A stretch of 37,964 bases of DNA from Burkholderia aenigmatica (GTDB taxonomy: Bacteria; Pseudomonadota; Gammaproteobacteria; Burkholderiales; Burkholderiaceae). Made by a program: the position numbers and the translations under genes. Positions 1 through 6,932 of this stretch are shown here, one piece after another. The stretch covers positions 1 through 37,964 of the forward strand of contig NZ_CABVQC010000082.1 in the NCBI RefSeq assembly GCF_902499175.1. Reading direction: 5' to 3'. A model generated the notes under the pieces. The model saw only the letters and a list, made by a program, of their open reading frames with translations, was not told where the DNA came from and made no database searches. Position 1 is the first letter of the stretch. Every line of letters begins with the position of its first letter.

Positions 1-73
1 TGAGAGAAGGAGAGATATTTCCCAGGGGGACGAAAGATAAGTGGGAACAACCGGGATGATACGGGAAGAGTCC
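1..73. other. attL: Left phage terminus with 22-bp-spaced GATA repeats
   Basis: The window opens with TG, the usual terminal dinucleotide of transposable phages. GATA occurs at 14-17, 36-39 and 58-61, exactly 22 bp apart, and the second copy is extended to GATAAGT (36-42). The right end read inward also has GATA at 14-17 and GATAAGT at 37-43. MuA-type transposases bind about 22-bp sites at both ends, so these are probably the transposase A sites. The repeats and spacing are seen directly; the binding role is inferred. Confidence 0.75.
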
Positions 74-114
74 GGAAGGCCCCACTGAAAGAAACTTGCA
101 GAGGATGAAAAGAC

Positions 115-141
115 AAACGGGCCGCGATTGGCCCGTTTTTT
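115..141. terminator. Bidirectional rho-independent terminator of the early operon
   Basis: A perfect 9-bp stem (AAACGGGCC at 115-123, GGCCCGTTT at 130-138) closes a 6-nt loop. It is followed by a T run on the plus strand and, read leftward, by TTTGTCTTTT. It lies immediately after the stop codon of the Mor-family gene, so it ends the leftward operon. It would also block transcription entering from the left host flank. Confidence 0.8.
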
Positions 142-523
142 ATTCGGTGAATAGGTCGCCCTGCCGCCGCGCCATCTCCTCCTGGCGCACCGTCTTCACG
201 ATCTTGTAAATCCACTGAAGGGAGACGCCGTACTTCCGGGCCAGCTCGCTGTGGTTGGCGCCGGTGAAGTCGTCGTAAATCTGGCGATCGCGCTGCGAGA
301 GCTTGTAGGACAGGCCCATCGGGAAATAGATGTTCTGGCCGCCCCAGTGCGCGGCCATGCGGTCGGCAATCTCGCGCCCGACTTGATCGGCCTTGTCCTT
401 GTCGAGGCCGGCGCTCTCTTTCAGCGCCAGGGCGCACTGTTCGGCCAGATCGACCAGCAGCTCCGGCCCCTTGCTCTTGAAATCGCCCTTCTGGCGATCG
501 TCTTGGAATGCAGCTTCGGCCAT
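140..523 (-). CDS. mor: Mor/C-family transcription activator
   Basis: 127 aa. The central GGQNIYFPMG (about 61-70) matches the beta-strand dimerisation region of Mu Mor/C proteins. The C-terminal helix-turn-helix covers about residues 90-113 (ELARKYGVSLQWIYKIV). In Mu, Mor turns on the middle promoter and C the late promoters. Only one such protein is recognised here, so it probably drives the four repeated late promoters described in this window. It is the last gene of the leftward operon, 2 bp after the DUF1018 gene, with GGGAG ahead of its ATG, so it would be made once early transcription is established. Family assignment is strong; the target promoters are inferred. Confidence 0.9.
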   Translation of the reverse strand: MAEAAFQDDRQKGDFKSKGPELLVDLAEQCALALKESAGLDKDKADQVGREIADRMAAHWGGQNIYFPMGLSYKLSQRDRQIYDDFTGANHSELARKYGVSLQWIYKIVKTVRQEEMARRQGDLFTE

Positions 524-525
524 GT

Positions 526-1122
526 CTATCTCCCTCTCTTCAAAACGTCGTTCAAGCTCTCCCAGGCAGAGTGCATTGGGTCAAAGGTCTGGCGCGTGAA
601 CGCCCTGTTCAGTACGGCATTGAGCTGGCCGCGTTCGAGGTCGGACAGCTGCAGGGCGCCGACCTGCGGCACCAGCGCTTTCACGGCCTGCGGCAGGAAG
701 CGCATGGCCCACTTCTTCATGGTCTCGATCAGGCGCTCGGCCTGCTCGCCGCTGATCCACTGCAGAGCATCCACCCCGGCGATGCGCTTGACGTAGGTGG
801 CCAACGCTTCCTCTGAGGGATTCTTGACGGCGCCCAGCTCATGCAGGAACAGCCAAAGGGCGCGGATTTTCTTGCTCTCCCCATCCTGGGCGAGCGGCCG
901 GGAGGGCTTTGCCTGGGCCGGCTTGGCCTTGGAACGCACCTTGAAGCCACTGCGCTTCAGGTGTTCCAAAACCTTCTCCAGTTCTGGAATGGTCAGATCG
1001 GCCGACGACGCCTTCTTTCCAATCCGCTGCAGGATGGCGCGATAGGTGTCGTCGTCCATCGACAGGTCGCGCTTGGCCACGTGAATCAAGCGGATCAGGC
1101 GCTGGCGGTTAGGGGCTGGCAT
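526..1122 (-). CDS. DUF1018 family phage protein (Mu gp16-like)
   Basis: 198 aa. The N-terminal stretch begins MPAPNRQRLIRLIHVAKRDL and continues with DDTYRAILQRI and SSADLTIPELEKVLEHLK, the pattern of the DUF1018 / Mu gp16 family. That family is always found in the early region of Mu-like phages; its molecular role is unknown to me. I chose the ATG at 1122 because AGGAGA precedes it by about 6 nt. A longer open frame exists upstream but overlaps the HU gene. Residues 60-75 are a Lys/Ala/Pro-rich linker between the conserved N-terminal part and a helical C-terminal part. Confidence 0.85.
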   Translation of the reverse strand: MPAPNRQRLIRLIHVAKRDLSMDDDTYRAILQRIGKKASSADLTIPELEKVLEHLKRSGFKVRSKAKPAQAKPSRPLAQDGESKKIRALWLFLHELGAVKNPSEEALATYVKRIAGVDALQWISGEQAERLIETMKKWAMRFLPQAVKALVPQVGALQLSDLERGQLNAVLNRAFTRQTFDPMHSAWESLNDVLKRGR

Positions 1123-1186
1123 CGTTCTCTCCTGAAAAACCATCTCCCGAAGCCGCCCGCGAAGGCGAGCGGCTTGAGGCGAGGGT

Positions 1187-1462
1187 TTAGGCTGCGGCCG
1201 CGTCCTTGAGGGCCTTGGCCGGCGAGAACTTCGGCGCACGCTTGGCGGCGATCTGGATGGTCTCGCCGGTCTTCGGGTTGCGGCCGGTCTTGGCGGCGCG
1301 CTGGGCGCTGCCGAACTTGCCCAGGTCGGTGATCGCCAGCTCGTTGCCGGCCCGCACGGTGTCGAGCACCGTGGTTGTGAGGGCATTGAGCACGGCCTCG
1401 GCCTGCTTGTTGGTGACATCCGCGTGGGCGGCCAGGTGCTTGATCAGGTCTTGCTTGTTCAT
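1187..1462 (-). CDS. HU-family DNA-bending protein
   Basis: 91 aa, the standard HU length. The start MNKQDLIKHLAAHADVT, the middle ITDLGKFGSAQRAAKTGRNP and the end KFSPAKALKDA are classic HU/IHF beta-arm family features, with the intercalating RNP proline (about residue 63). HU is a required bending cofactor of Mu transpososome assembly, normally supplied by the host. Here the phage carries its own copy inside the transposition operon. The start at 1462 has a GGAG-type site (aaggagcaatcc) just ahead of it. It could also compact DNA or act as a general regulator. Confidence 0.92.
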   Translation of the reverse strand: MNKQDLIKHLAAHADVTNKQAEAVLNALTTTVLDTVRAGNELAITDLGKFGSAQRAAKTGRNPKTGETIQIAAKRAPKFSPAKALKDAAAA

Positions 1463-1491
1463 GGATTGCTCCTTGCTGGTTAAAAACTCGG

Positions 1492-1698
1492 TTATGCCCC
1501 AATCAAGCCTTCTCGAGCCTTTGCATTCACCCCCATCCACAAGCACGTCAACTGCTCGCGAGTCAGGTTCGGATACTGTTCCGCTACGTCATCGAGAGCG
1601 GGCACCATCGTCTCGTTGTCCATGTGGGCGCGAACCATCGCGCATGCAGCTTTTGCCAGCTCGGGCCAAAGGTCTTTGTAAATTGGTTGGATGCTCAT
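1492..1698 (-). CDS. Small hypothetical early protein
   Basis: 68 aa, function not recognised. The start at 1698 is chosen because a good ribosome site (TGGAGG, 5-6 nt ahead) precedes it; the frame is open further upstream without one. The protein is acidic and helical, with YPNLTREQLTCLWMGV in the second half, and has no transmembrane segment. It lies between the DUF3164 and HU genes in the leftward operon and is probably co-transcribed with them. Confidence 0.6.
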   Translation of the reverse strand: MSIQPIYKDLWPELAKAACAMVRAHMDNETMVPALDDVAEQYPNLTREQLTCLWMGVNAKAREGLIGA

Positions 1699-1746
1699 CG
1701 TTCCTCCAGTTGTGTCATAACAGTTCATTCAAGCCGACGCCTACGG

Positions 1747-1774
1747 TGCGGCTTAACTCAGGTGTTAAACCGCA
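1747..1774. repeat. Imperfect hairpin overlapping the DUF3164 stop
   Basis: TGCGGCTTAAC at 1747-1757 pairs with GTTAAACCGCA at 1764-1774 with one mismatch or wobble, around a 6-nt loop. The second arm contains the stop codon of the DUF3164 gene. There is no T run, so a terminator is unlikely. It could be an mRNA-stabilising or processing hairpin that sets the balance between upstream and downstream early genes. Confidence 0.4.
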
Positions 1775-2379
1775 GCCACGTCGAGGCTGATCGGCTGGTA
1801 TTGGTCGGTGTCGCCGACCCGCTCGTAGATGCGGATGTACGGCTTGCTGCCGGCCACCTGGACGCTGTCGGCGATCGCCTGCATGGCGCGCAGCCACTTC
1901 TCGTCGTTGATGTTGAGGCGCTTCAAGCCGAGCACGCGGGCGGTGTTGATCTTTCCTTCCTTGTTCACCTGGAAGGCGTCATTGATCAGCGCCTTGATCT
2001 CGTCGCTGCTGCCTTCGGTCCAAGTTTGGATGCACTCGTCGATCAGCTGCTTGGCCGCCTGCAGGCGCTCGTCGAACACCAGGTGTTCCTGAATCTGTCG
2101 GACGATCTTGAAGCGGCCGTCGAACGACAGCAGCGTCACGTTGCCCTTCACGCCGCCCAGCTTCACGCCGTACTGCTCGCCCGACATTTCGACGAAGGCG
2201 CCGATGTCGCCGAAAGCCTTGGCCTTGAAGTCGGCCAGGACGGCCGAGGCGGCCTTGGCCTTCCCGACCAGTTCGCGCACCAGGTCGTCGCGCGCCCTGT
2301 CGATCGGCTTGACCATGTTCTCGGGGATCAGCCGGCCTTCCCCGTCTCGCCAGTAACCGGCTGGAATTGCGTTGTCCAT
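1765..2379 (-). CDS. DUF3164 family protein
   Basis: 204 aa. The opening IPAGYWRDGEGRLIPE and the stretch VRELVGKAKAASAVLADFK...AFGDI are characteristic of DUF3164, a family confined largely to Mu-like prophages. The C-terminal LGLKRLNINDEKWLRAMQAIADSV and YIRIYER also fit. In many relatives it sits beside gam, but no Gam-like gene is present here. The biochemical role is unknown; its position among transposition genes suggests DNA metabolism during replicative transposition. The start is immediately adjacent to the end of the preceding gene (2380), suggesting translational coupling. Confidence 0.88.
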   Translation of the reverse strand: MDNAIPAGYWRDGEGRLIPENMVKPIDRARDDLVRELVGKAKAASAVLADFKAKAFGDIGAFVEMSGEQYGVKLGGVKGNVTLLSFDGRFKIVRQIQEHLVFDERLQAAKQLIDECIQTWTEGSSDEIKALINDAFQVNKEGKINTARVLGLKRLNINDEKWLRAMQAIADSVQVAGSKPYIRIYERVGDTDQYQPISLDVAAV

Positions 2380-2763
2380 CTAAGGCTCCTTCTTTGAATA
2401 CATGCTCTTTTCCCGGCCCAGCTTCTTCATCAATTCCCGAAGCAAGGCCACGTTCTTCTTCCGCTGCTCCTCACTGATCGGAGGAGGCGGCAGGGCCTTC
2501 GGCGGATCGCGGTTGCCCAGGTTGTCCAGGAACACCTTCGGCGGCGGCCAGCGGTCGCAAATGCGGTACAGCGTGCGGAACGCCCGGCGGACACGCTCGG
2601 CGTCCAGCTGCTCGTTCCAGTTCACGGACAGGCTCTCGATCGCGGCAAGCCAGACGTCCAGGGTGAGCGTCACGCTGTCGTCGGCGGGAGCGCCGGACAG
2701 CCGCAGGGCAATCAGCCCCTGCAGGCCGCGCGCAATCTCCCGTTCGAGCCACTTCTCAACCAC
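2380..2763 (-). CDS. Hypothetical early protein, helical N-terminus with Pro-rich region
   Basis: 127 aa from a GTG start at 2763, with GGAGG about 9 nt ahead. It overlaps the preceding gene by 8 nt. Residues 44-80 (SVNWNEQLDAERVRRAF, then RWPPPKVFLDNL) resemble small early proteins of transposable phages that I cannot name precisely. A PPPP segment at about 91-95 is followed by a basic tail (RELMKKLGREKSMYSKKEP). No catalytic motif is visible. A role in replication or helicase loading is only a guess from its place in the operon. Confidence 0.7.
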   Translation of the reverse strand: MVEKWLEREIARGLQGLIALRLSGAPADDSVTLTLDVWLAAIESLSVNWNEQLDAERVRRAFRTLYRICDRWPPPKVFLDNLGNRDPPKALPPPPISEEQRKKNVALLRELMKKLGREKSMYSKKEP

Positions 2764-3238
2764 GTGCGCGGTCCTCCAGGGCGGCGATCGCCGACAGGGT
2801 CTTGGACGGTGTCTTGGCCAGCGCCTGGCGCGGCTCGCCGGTGGCCACCACCTGGCCTGCCTGCGGACGCCAGTTGCTGATCACCTCGTAGAGCCAGCCG
2901 TGGCTCTTGAGCGGCAGGGTCAGCCGGCCCGCGTCGCGGGCGGCGAGCGCCTGTTCGATCGCCCACACCCATGCCTCCAGCGGTGCGTCATGGACTTGGC
3001 CGTTGCGGCTGATCCGCTGGGCCTGCAGGTCGGGCAGCAGGTCGCCGACCAGGCGCGCCACGCGATCCATCGTCAGCTCGCGCGACTCCGGGCGGAACAG
3101 CGCCAGGTAGCGCACCAGGGCGGAGCCGAGCTGGCCGGACAGCTTGAAGGCGGCCGCCAAGGCTTCGCGGGACGCGTCGTGGGCAATCAGGGCGTCGAGC
3201 GACAAGGTCGCGCCGCAGCTCGGGCAGCGGGTGCGCAT
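2756..3238 (-). CDS. Hypothetical early protein with N-terminal CxxC
   Basis: 160 aa. The first residues, MRTRCPSCGATLSLDAL, form one zinc-knuckle half (C5-x2-C8). No second Cys pair follows, so metal binding would need a dimer or other ligands. The rest is helical, with ALVRYLALFRPESRELTMDRVARLVGDLLP and LKSHGWLYEVISNW. Its ATG overlaps the stop of the upstream gene in an ATGA arrangement (3236-3240), so the two are translationally coupled. The length and conserved-looking core suggest a genuine phage protein of unknown function. Confidence 0.75.
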   Translation of the reverse strand: MRTRCPSCGATLSLDALIAHDASREALAAAFKLSGQLGSALVRYLALFRPESRELTMDRVARLVGDLLPDLQAQRISRNGQVHDAPLEAWVWAIEQALAARDAGRLTLPLKSHGWLYEVISNWRPQAGQVVATGEPRQALAKTPSKTLSAIAALEDRARG

Positions 3239-3522
3239 CAGTGCAGCCCTCCCTGCGGCTGCTGCACCACCTTGACGTGCTTGGCCACGATGTCGTCCAG
3301 CTCACGCTTCACCGCGCCTTGGTCGCCGGCCATATGGCCGAGCACCATGCGCGACAGGCGCTCGCTGATGTCCTGCGTGACGCAGGACAGCGAGTGCAAC
3401 TGGTCGGCCATCTTGAGGATCGTGGCATTGGCGCGGTGCAGTTCCTCGCGCAGCTCCGGGATCGTGCTGAAGGCTTCCGGGTTGGCCATCGTCGGGCATA
3501 TGGTGATGGTCGGGCCGCTCAT
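3238..3522 (-). CDS. Small helical hypothetical early protein
   Basis: 94 aa, function not recognised. The start at 3522 (MSGPTITICP) overlaps the previous stop by ATGA (3519-3522), and its own stop overlaps the next ATG in the same way, so three genes are chained. Residues 20-80 are predominantly helical and could form a short coiled coil (PELREELHRANATILKMADQL). There are no membrane segments. It is probably an accessory early protein. Confidence 0.7.
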   Translation of the reverse strand: MSGPTITICPTMANPEAFSTIPELREELHRANATILKMADQLHSLSCVTQDISERLSRMVLGHMAGDQGAVKRELDDIVAKHVKVVQQPQGGLH

Positions 3523-3845
3523 GCTTCCTCCCACGTCACGGTTACGCCTTGGAACTCGGTGAAGCCGCGCTTCTTGCCGGCCTCGGTACGCCACTGGCGG
3601 CCGCGCGAGCGATCCAGCAGCGGGCCAATGGACGCCTGGCGGTCGCGGTCGATCAGCACCTCGGGCTTGCCACCGCGCACCGGGAACAGCGTCTGGGCGA
3701 CCACGCGGTAGCCCATGTCGCGCAAGGTGCGGACGGCCGCGTTCATGGCGCCCAGGCGATCCACCAGGCCGGCGTTGAGCACGCGGCAGGCGCTCTCCTG
3801 GGCGACCACGGTGGGCGGCTGGACGATCTTCAGCAGAGCGCCCAT
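3519..3845 (-). CDS. Hypothetical early protein
   Basis: 108 aa. It begins MGALLKIVQPPTVV and contains RVVAQTLFPVRGGKPEVLID, followed by a basic segment, DRSRGRQWRTEAGKKRGF. The alternating strand/helix pattern and charge suggest a small nucleic-acid-associated fold, but I recognise no family. Its start lies 1 bp after the stop of transposase subunit B, so it is translated from the same message. Confidence 0.7.
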   Translation of the reverse strand: MGALLKIVQPPTVVAQESACRVLNAGLVDRLGAMNAAVRTLRDMGYRVVAQTLFPVRGGKPEVLIDRDRQASIGPLLDRSRGRQWRTEAGKKRGFTEFQGVTVTWEEA

Positions 3846-3846
3846 G

Positions 3847-5145
3847 TCACACCCCCTTCACCACGTCGGCGGTCACGGTCGGCACGCCGATCTCGGCGGC
3901 CAGGTTCATGCACGCGGTCAGCAGGTTGCCCACGGCCAGCGGGTACAGCAGCGAGACCGTCTCCGGGCGATCGCGCCGGGTGCTGGTGATGGTCAGCTTG
4001 GCGCGCAAGGCATCGATGCCGCTGGGGTCGATCACCTCGCCGATCGGCTTGCCCAGGCGGTCGAACTTGAACTTCAGGTACTCGTCGAGGCGGCCGCCGT
4101 CGAGCGGTGCCAGTTCCACCATCTCGCAGCGCTGCACCACCTCGCGCACGTCCTGGTTGCGCTCAGACAGCTTGGCCTTCAGCTCGGGCTGGCCGATCAG
4201 GATGATCGACAGCAGCTTCTTGAAACCCAGCTCCAGCTCGAAGAAGCGCTTCAGGTGCTTGATGGTCGGAATCGGCAGCGAGTGCGCCTCGTCGATCACC
4301 AGGCAGTGGCGGTAGCCGGCGGCGTGGGACTCGCGCAGCACCTGGTGCAGCTGGCGGAAGCGCGCCTCGGGGCTGCTCTTCGGGCGCTCCAGGGGCGCGA
4401 CGGTGGCCATGATCGCCTCGGCGATGTGGGTCGCCTTCAGCGTCTTGCCCTTCTGGTCGTTGTCCTCCATCCCCAGCACATAGGGCTTGATCAGCAGAAT
4501 CGGCTGGTTCTCGCGGACAATGCGGTCTTCCAGGTCGCGCATCAGCGTGGTCTTGCCGGCGCCGCTCTCGGCCACCACTGCGAGCAGGCCGCCGTGCTTG
4601 GAGGTCTGGAACATGGCCTCGCGGATATAGCGGATGTCCGGGCTGACGTACATGTCCTCGTGGGACTGGATGTCATCCTGGAACGGATCGCGAAAAAGCC
4701 CGAAATGCTTGCGGGTGGCTGGAAACAGGGTTTGTTTACGCAGTAACATGGATTCCTCCTGGTTGGACTCGGTAGCGGGTTTCGACTTGGGGACCGAGCG
4801 GGCCGCCGTATCCGCCAAGACAGCGCGCGGCTCGCTCACCTTTGCTTCAAGAACATTGGCCAGATCGGCCGGATCGGCGCCGATCTCGGCGAGGAAGGCG
4901 TTGATGCGCTCGCGCACGTCAGCCTGATCCACCTCCTCGAAGACGCTGGCCAGCTCGGCCTGCGCGACGCCCTTGGCCTCCAGGAAGTCGCAAATGCGTT
5001 CCTGCAGGTCCAGTTCATCCAGGCTCTTCGGCCATTCGCCGTGATTGACGATTTGCGCCACGGTCGCCTGCGAAACGTTCAGCGCCTTGGCCAGGTCAGC
5101 CTGCTTGCAGCCGGCCTTCAACAGCACGTTCTTCAGCTTCAACAT
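3847..5145 (-). CDS. tnpB: Transposition protein B, MuB-like AAA+ ATPase
   Basis: 432 aa from the ATG at 5145 (AGGAGGT 6 nt ahead; the GTG one codon earlier is too close to it). In 433-residue numbering that includes this GTG: the N-terminal 130 residues are DNA-binding-like and a GspA/ExeA-type AAA+ ATPase follows, with Walker A ESGAGKTT at about 194-201, Walker B LVIDEAH at 283-289 and a sensor-like IILIGQPELK near 315-323. MuB is an ATP-dependent DNA-binding protein that selects target DNA and activates MuA. The N-terminus holds three related units (AGCKQADLAKAL, KGVAQAELASVF, IGADPADLANVL). A strong internal start gives a 300-residue form. Confidence 0.93.
   Translation of the reverse strand: MLKLKNVLLKAGCKQADLAKALNVSQATVAQIVNHGEWPKSLDELDLQERICDFLEAKGVAQAELASVFEEVDQADVRERINAFLAEIGADPADLANVLEAKVSEPRAVLADTAARSVPKSKPATESNQEESMLLRKQTLFPATRKHFGLFRDPFQDDIQSHEDMYVSPDIRYIREAMFQTSKHGGLLAVVAESGAGKTTLMRDLEDRIVRENQPILLIKPYVLGMEDNDQKGKTLKATHIAEAIMATVAPLERPKSSPEARFRQLHQVLRESHAAGYRHCLVIDEAHSLPIPTIKHLKRFFELELGFKKLLSIILIGQPELKAKLSERNQDVREVVQRCEMVELAPLDGGRLDEYLKFKFDRLGKPIGEVIDPSGIDALRAKLTITSTRRDRPETVSLLYPLAVGNLLTACMNLAAEIGVPTVTADVVKGV
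4747..4760 (-). promoter_or_regulatory. Internal ribosome site and ATG inside tnpB
   Basis: Read leftward, AGGAGG (plus-strand 4755-4760) stands 5 nt before an in-frame ATG (4747-4749), an ideal initiation site. Starting here gives a 300-aa product beginning MLLRKQTLFP that contains the whole AAA+ ATPase but none of the N-terminal repeat domain. MuB itself is 312 aa. The site is seen directly; production of a short form is inferred. Confidence 0.6.
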
Positions 5146-6929
5146 CACTCACCTCCTGCCGCACGCAGCAGCTGCAGCGGTTTCTGATGGCCCGCGCGGG
5201 GGCCGGAAAGCTCGGCGACGATCGTGTCGAGCTGGTCTTGTGGGACGCCGGCCGGGTAGCGCTGCTGCAGCCAGCGGAAGCGGTCGGCAGTCCATTCGCC
5301 GCCGGCAGACTCGACCCTCGGCTTGATCTGCTTGGCGGCATCCACGTGGGAAAGCGGCGGCAGTTCCACCTTCGGCGCCACCAGGTCGTGGGCGGTGCCA
5401 CGGCGCGGCAGGTAGGTCGGCAGCGTGGCGTCGTCGATGTGCTTGTACGGGTCGAGTTGGCCACCAAACGGCAGGGACTTGGCCTTGCGGGCGGCCTCGG
5501 CGGCCGCCTGGCTGTCGGTGCCGGTGACCAGCTGCTCGATGTCCTTGAGGGCGGTCTGCGCCGGTGTGTCGGCGTGGCGCTTGAAGCTTTCGCCAAACAC
5601 GGCCGCCTTCTCGGAAAAGCCTAGTTCGTCCTTGAACACCTCATGGACGACATGGAACACGTCGCGGCCGTCTTCGCCCACCAGCACCACCTGGGCCGCG
5701 TCGTCGCGCCAGGGGTTGCGGGTGACCATCACCTTCTCGCCGACCATCACGCCCGGCACCGTCGAGACGTCGTACTCGCGGCCCTGGAAGGACACGCGCA
5801 GCTTCGGAGTGACCTTGCGGCTTTCCGGCTCGGCCACCGCCAGCTCGCGGCAGACCTCGACCGAGGGCGCCTTGATCAGTTGGTCGGCGCGAATCGTCAT
5901 CCAAACCAGGCTGCGCGATTGGCCGTGACGGCGGTGGATTTCGGTGGCGTTGAAGTTCTCGCGCCATGCCTTGGCCAGTGTGTTCAATTCGTCCAGGCTC
6001 GCCACCGGCCGCAGCTTCAGGCCCGGCTCGAACTTGGTTTCCACCAGGTTGTTGGCGTTCTCGACCTGACCCTTGGCGCGCGCATTGCCCACCGCGTTGA
6101 TCACCAGGGAGATGCCCAGCGCCCGGCACAGGTTGCGGAACAGCGCGCCGGTCATGGCCGCACCTGGGTCGGTCACGATCATCACCGGGCAGCCGTGCAT
6201 CATGTCGGCGCCGCCGCGTTCCTGCATGGCGTTGATGAACACCGAGCACAGGTTCTCGCCGCTCTCGGCGCCGAGCACGTACTCGACGTACAGCCAGCCG
6301 CTGGCGTGGTCGGTGACCACGTAGCGCCACACCCGGTTGGCCGATACGCGCTCCAGGTTGCCCGGCTTGTTCTTGTAGTAGACCTGCCCTTCCATGCCCT
6401 GCAGGCCCTTGGCGCCGTTGCCCAGGTAGTACAAGGTGCACAGCGAGGCGTCGATCTGCCAGACGTGGTTCGGGTGCCTGCTGGCCAGCTCGGTCACCGG
6501 CGCCGGGGCCAGCAGCTGGTCGGGGTGCAGGCCGTACATACGCAGCGCGCGGTGGATGGTGCTTTCTGACAGCGGCCGCAGCTCGCCGGTCTCCGTGTCC
6601 AGGAACTCGGCGCGGATCGCATTGTTGGCGCGCAGCATCGTCACGGCGTCCTTGATGGAGTACAGCCGCTTGTCGTTCTTCCGGGTGGTTTCCATCAGCG
6701 CGGCCGAGATCAGCTTGGCCTCGTCGAGGGTCAAGGCACTTTGCCCGGCATCGGAGCGGCGTTTGCGTGGGGCCATGACGGCTACCTCCTTGATCTTGCG
6801 TGCCAGGGTTGCACGGGACATCCCCAGCTCCTTGCACGCGGCGTCGTAAATAGCGCCCTTGCCGCCGTGCCCGGCCTGCCGGGCGGCCAAGGCGATGGCC
6901 ACCAGTCGTTCGGTCAGGACGGCGCTCAT
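5145..6929 (-). CDS. tnpA: Transposase A, MuA-like DDE recombinase
   Basis: 594 aa. An N-terminal HTH segment (GMSRATLARKIKEVA, about 36-50) precedes an RNase H-fold catalytic core. The acidic triad is visible as D160 (VWQIDAS), D254 (IVTDPGA) and E290 (AKGQVENAN), a D...D-35-E arrangement with the typical KGQVEN signature. The C-terminal third corresponds to the MuA beta-barrel and tail that contact protein B. It joins the phage ends to target DNA in integration and replicative transposition. It starts 3 bp after the upstream coiled-coil gene and overlaps tnpB by one base (TGATG). MuA is 663 aa, so this is a slightly shorter member. Confidence 0.96.
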   Translation of the reverse strand: MSAVLTERLVAIALAARQAGHGGKGAIYDAACKELGMSRATLARKIKEVAVMAPRKRRSDAGQSALTLDEAKLISAALMETTRKNDKRLYSIKDAVTMLRANNAIRAEFLDTETGELRPLSESTIHRALRMYGLHPDQLLAPAPVTELASRHPNHVWQIDASLCTLYYLGNGAKGLQGMEGQVYYKNKPGNLERVSANRVWRYVVTDHASGWLYVEYVLGAESGENLCSVFINAMQERGGADMMHGCPVMIVTDPGAAMTGALFRNLCRALGISLVINAVGNARAKGQVENANNLVETKFEPGLKLRPVASLDELNTLAKAWRENFNATEIHRRHGQSRSLVWMTIRADQLIKAPSVEVCRELAVAEPESRKVTPKLRVSFQGREYDVSTVPGVMVGEKVMVTRNPWRDDAAQVVLVGEDGRDVFHVVHEVFKDELGFSEKAAVFGESFKRHADTPAQTALKDIEQLVTGTDSQAAAEAARKAKSLPFGGQLDPYKHIDDATLPTYLPRRGTAHDLVAPKVELPPLSHVDAAKQIKPRVESAGGEWTADRFRWLQQRYPAGVPQDQLDTIVAELSGPRAGHQKPLQLLRAAGGE

Positions 6930-6932
6930 GGC

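Noticed and set aside
1741..1780. TTAAC/GTTAA dyad as a fifth late promoter on the minus strand
   Set aside because: Half-sites resemble the late element, but spacing differs, the GACC block is missing and no hexamer follows at 17 bp.
3715..4746. 343-codon rightward frame across tnpB
   Set aside because: It lies wholly antisense to the Walker A/B-containing ATPase and shows no recognisable domain.
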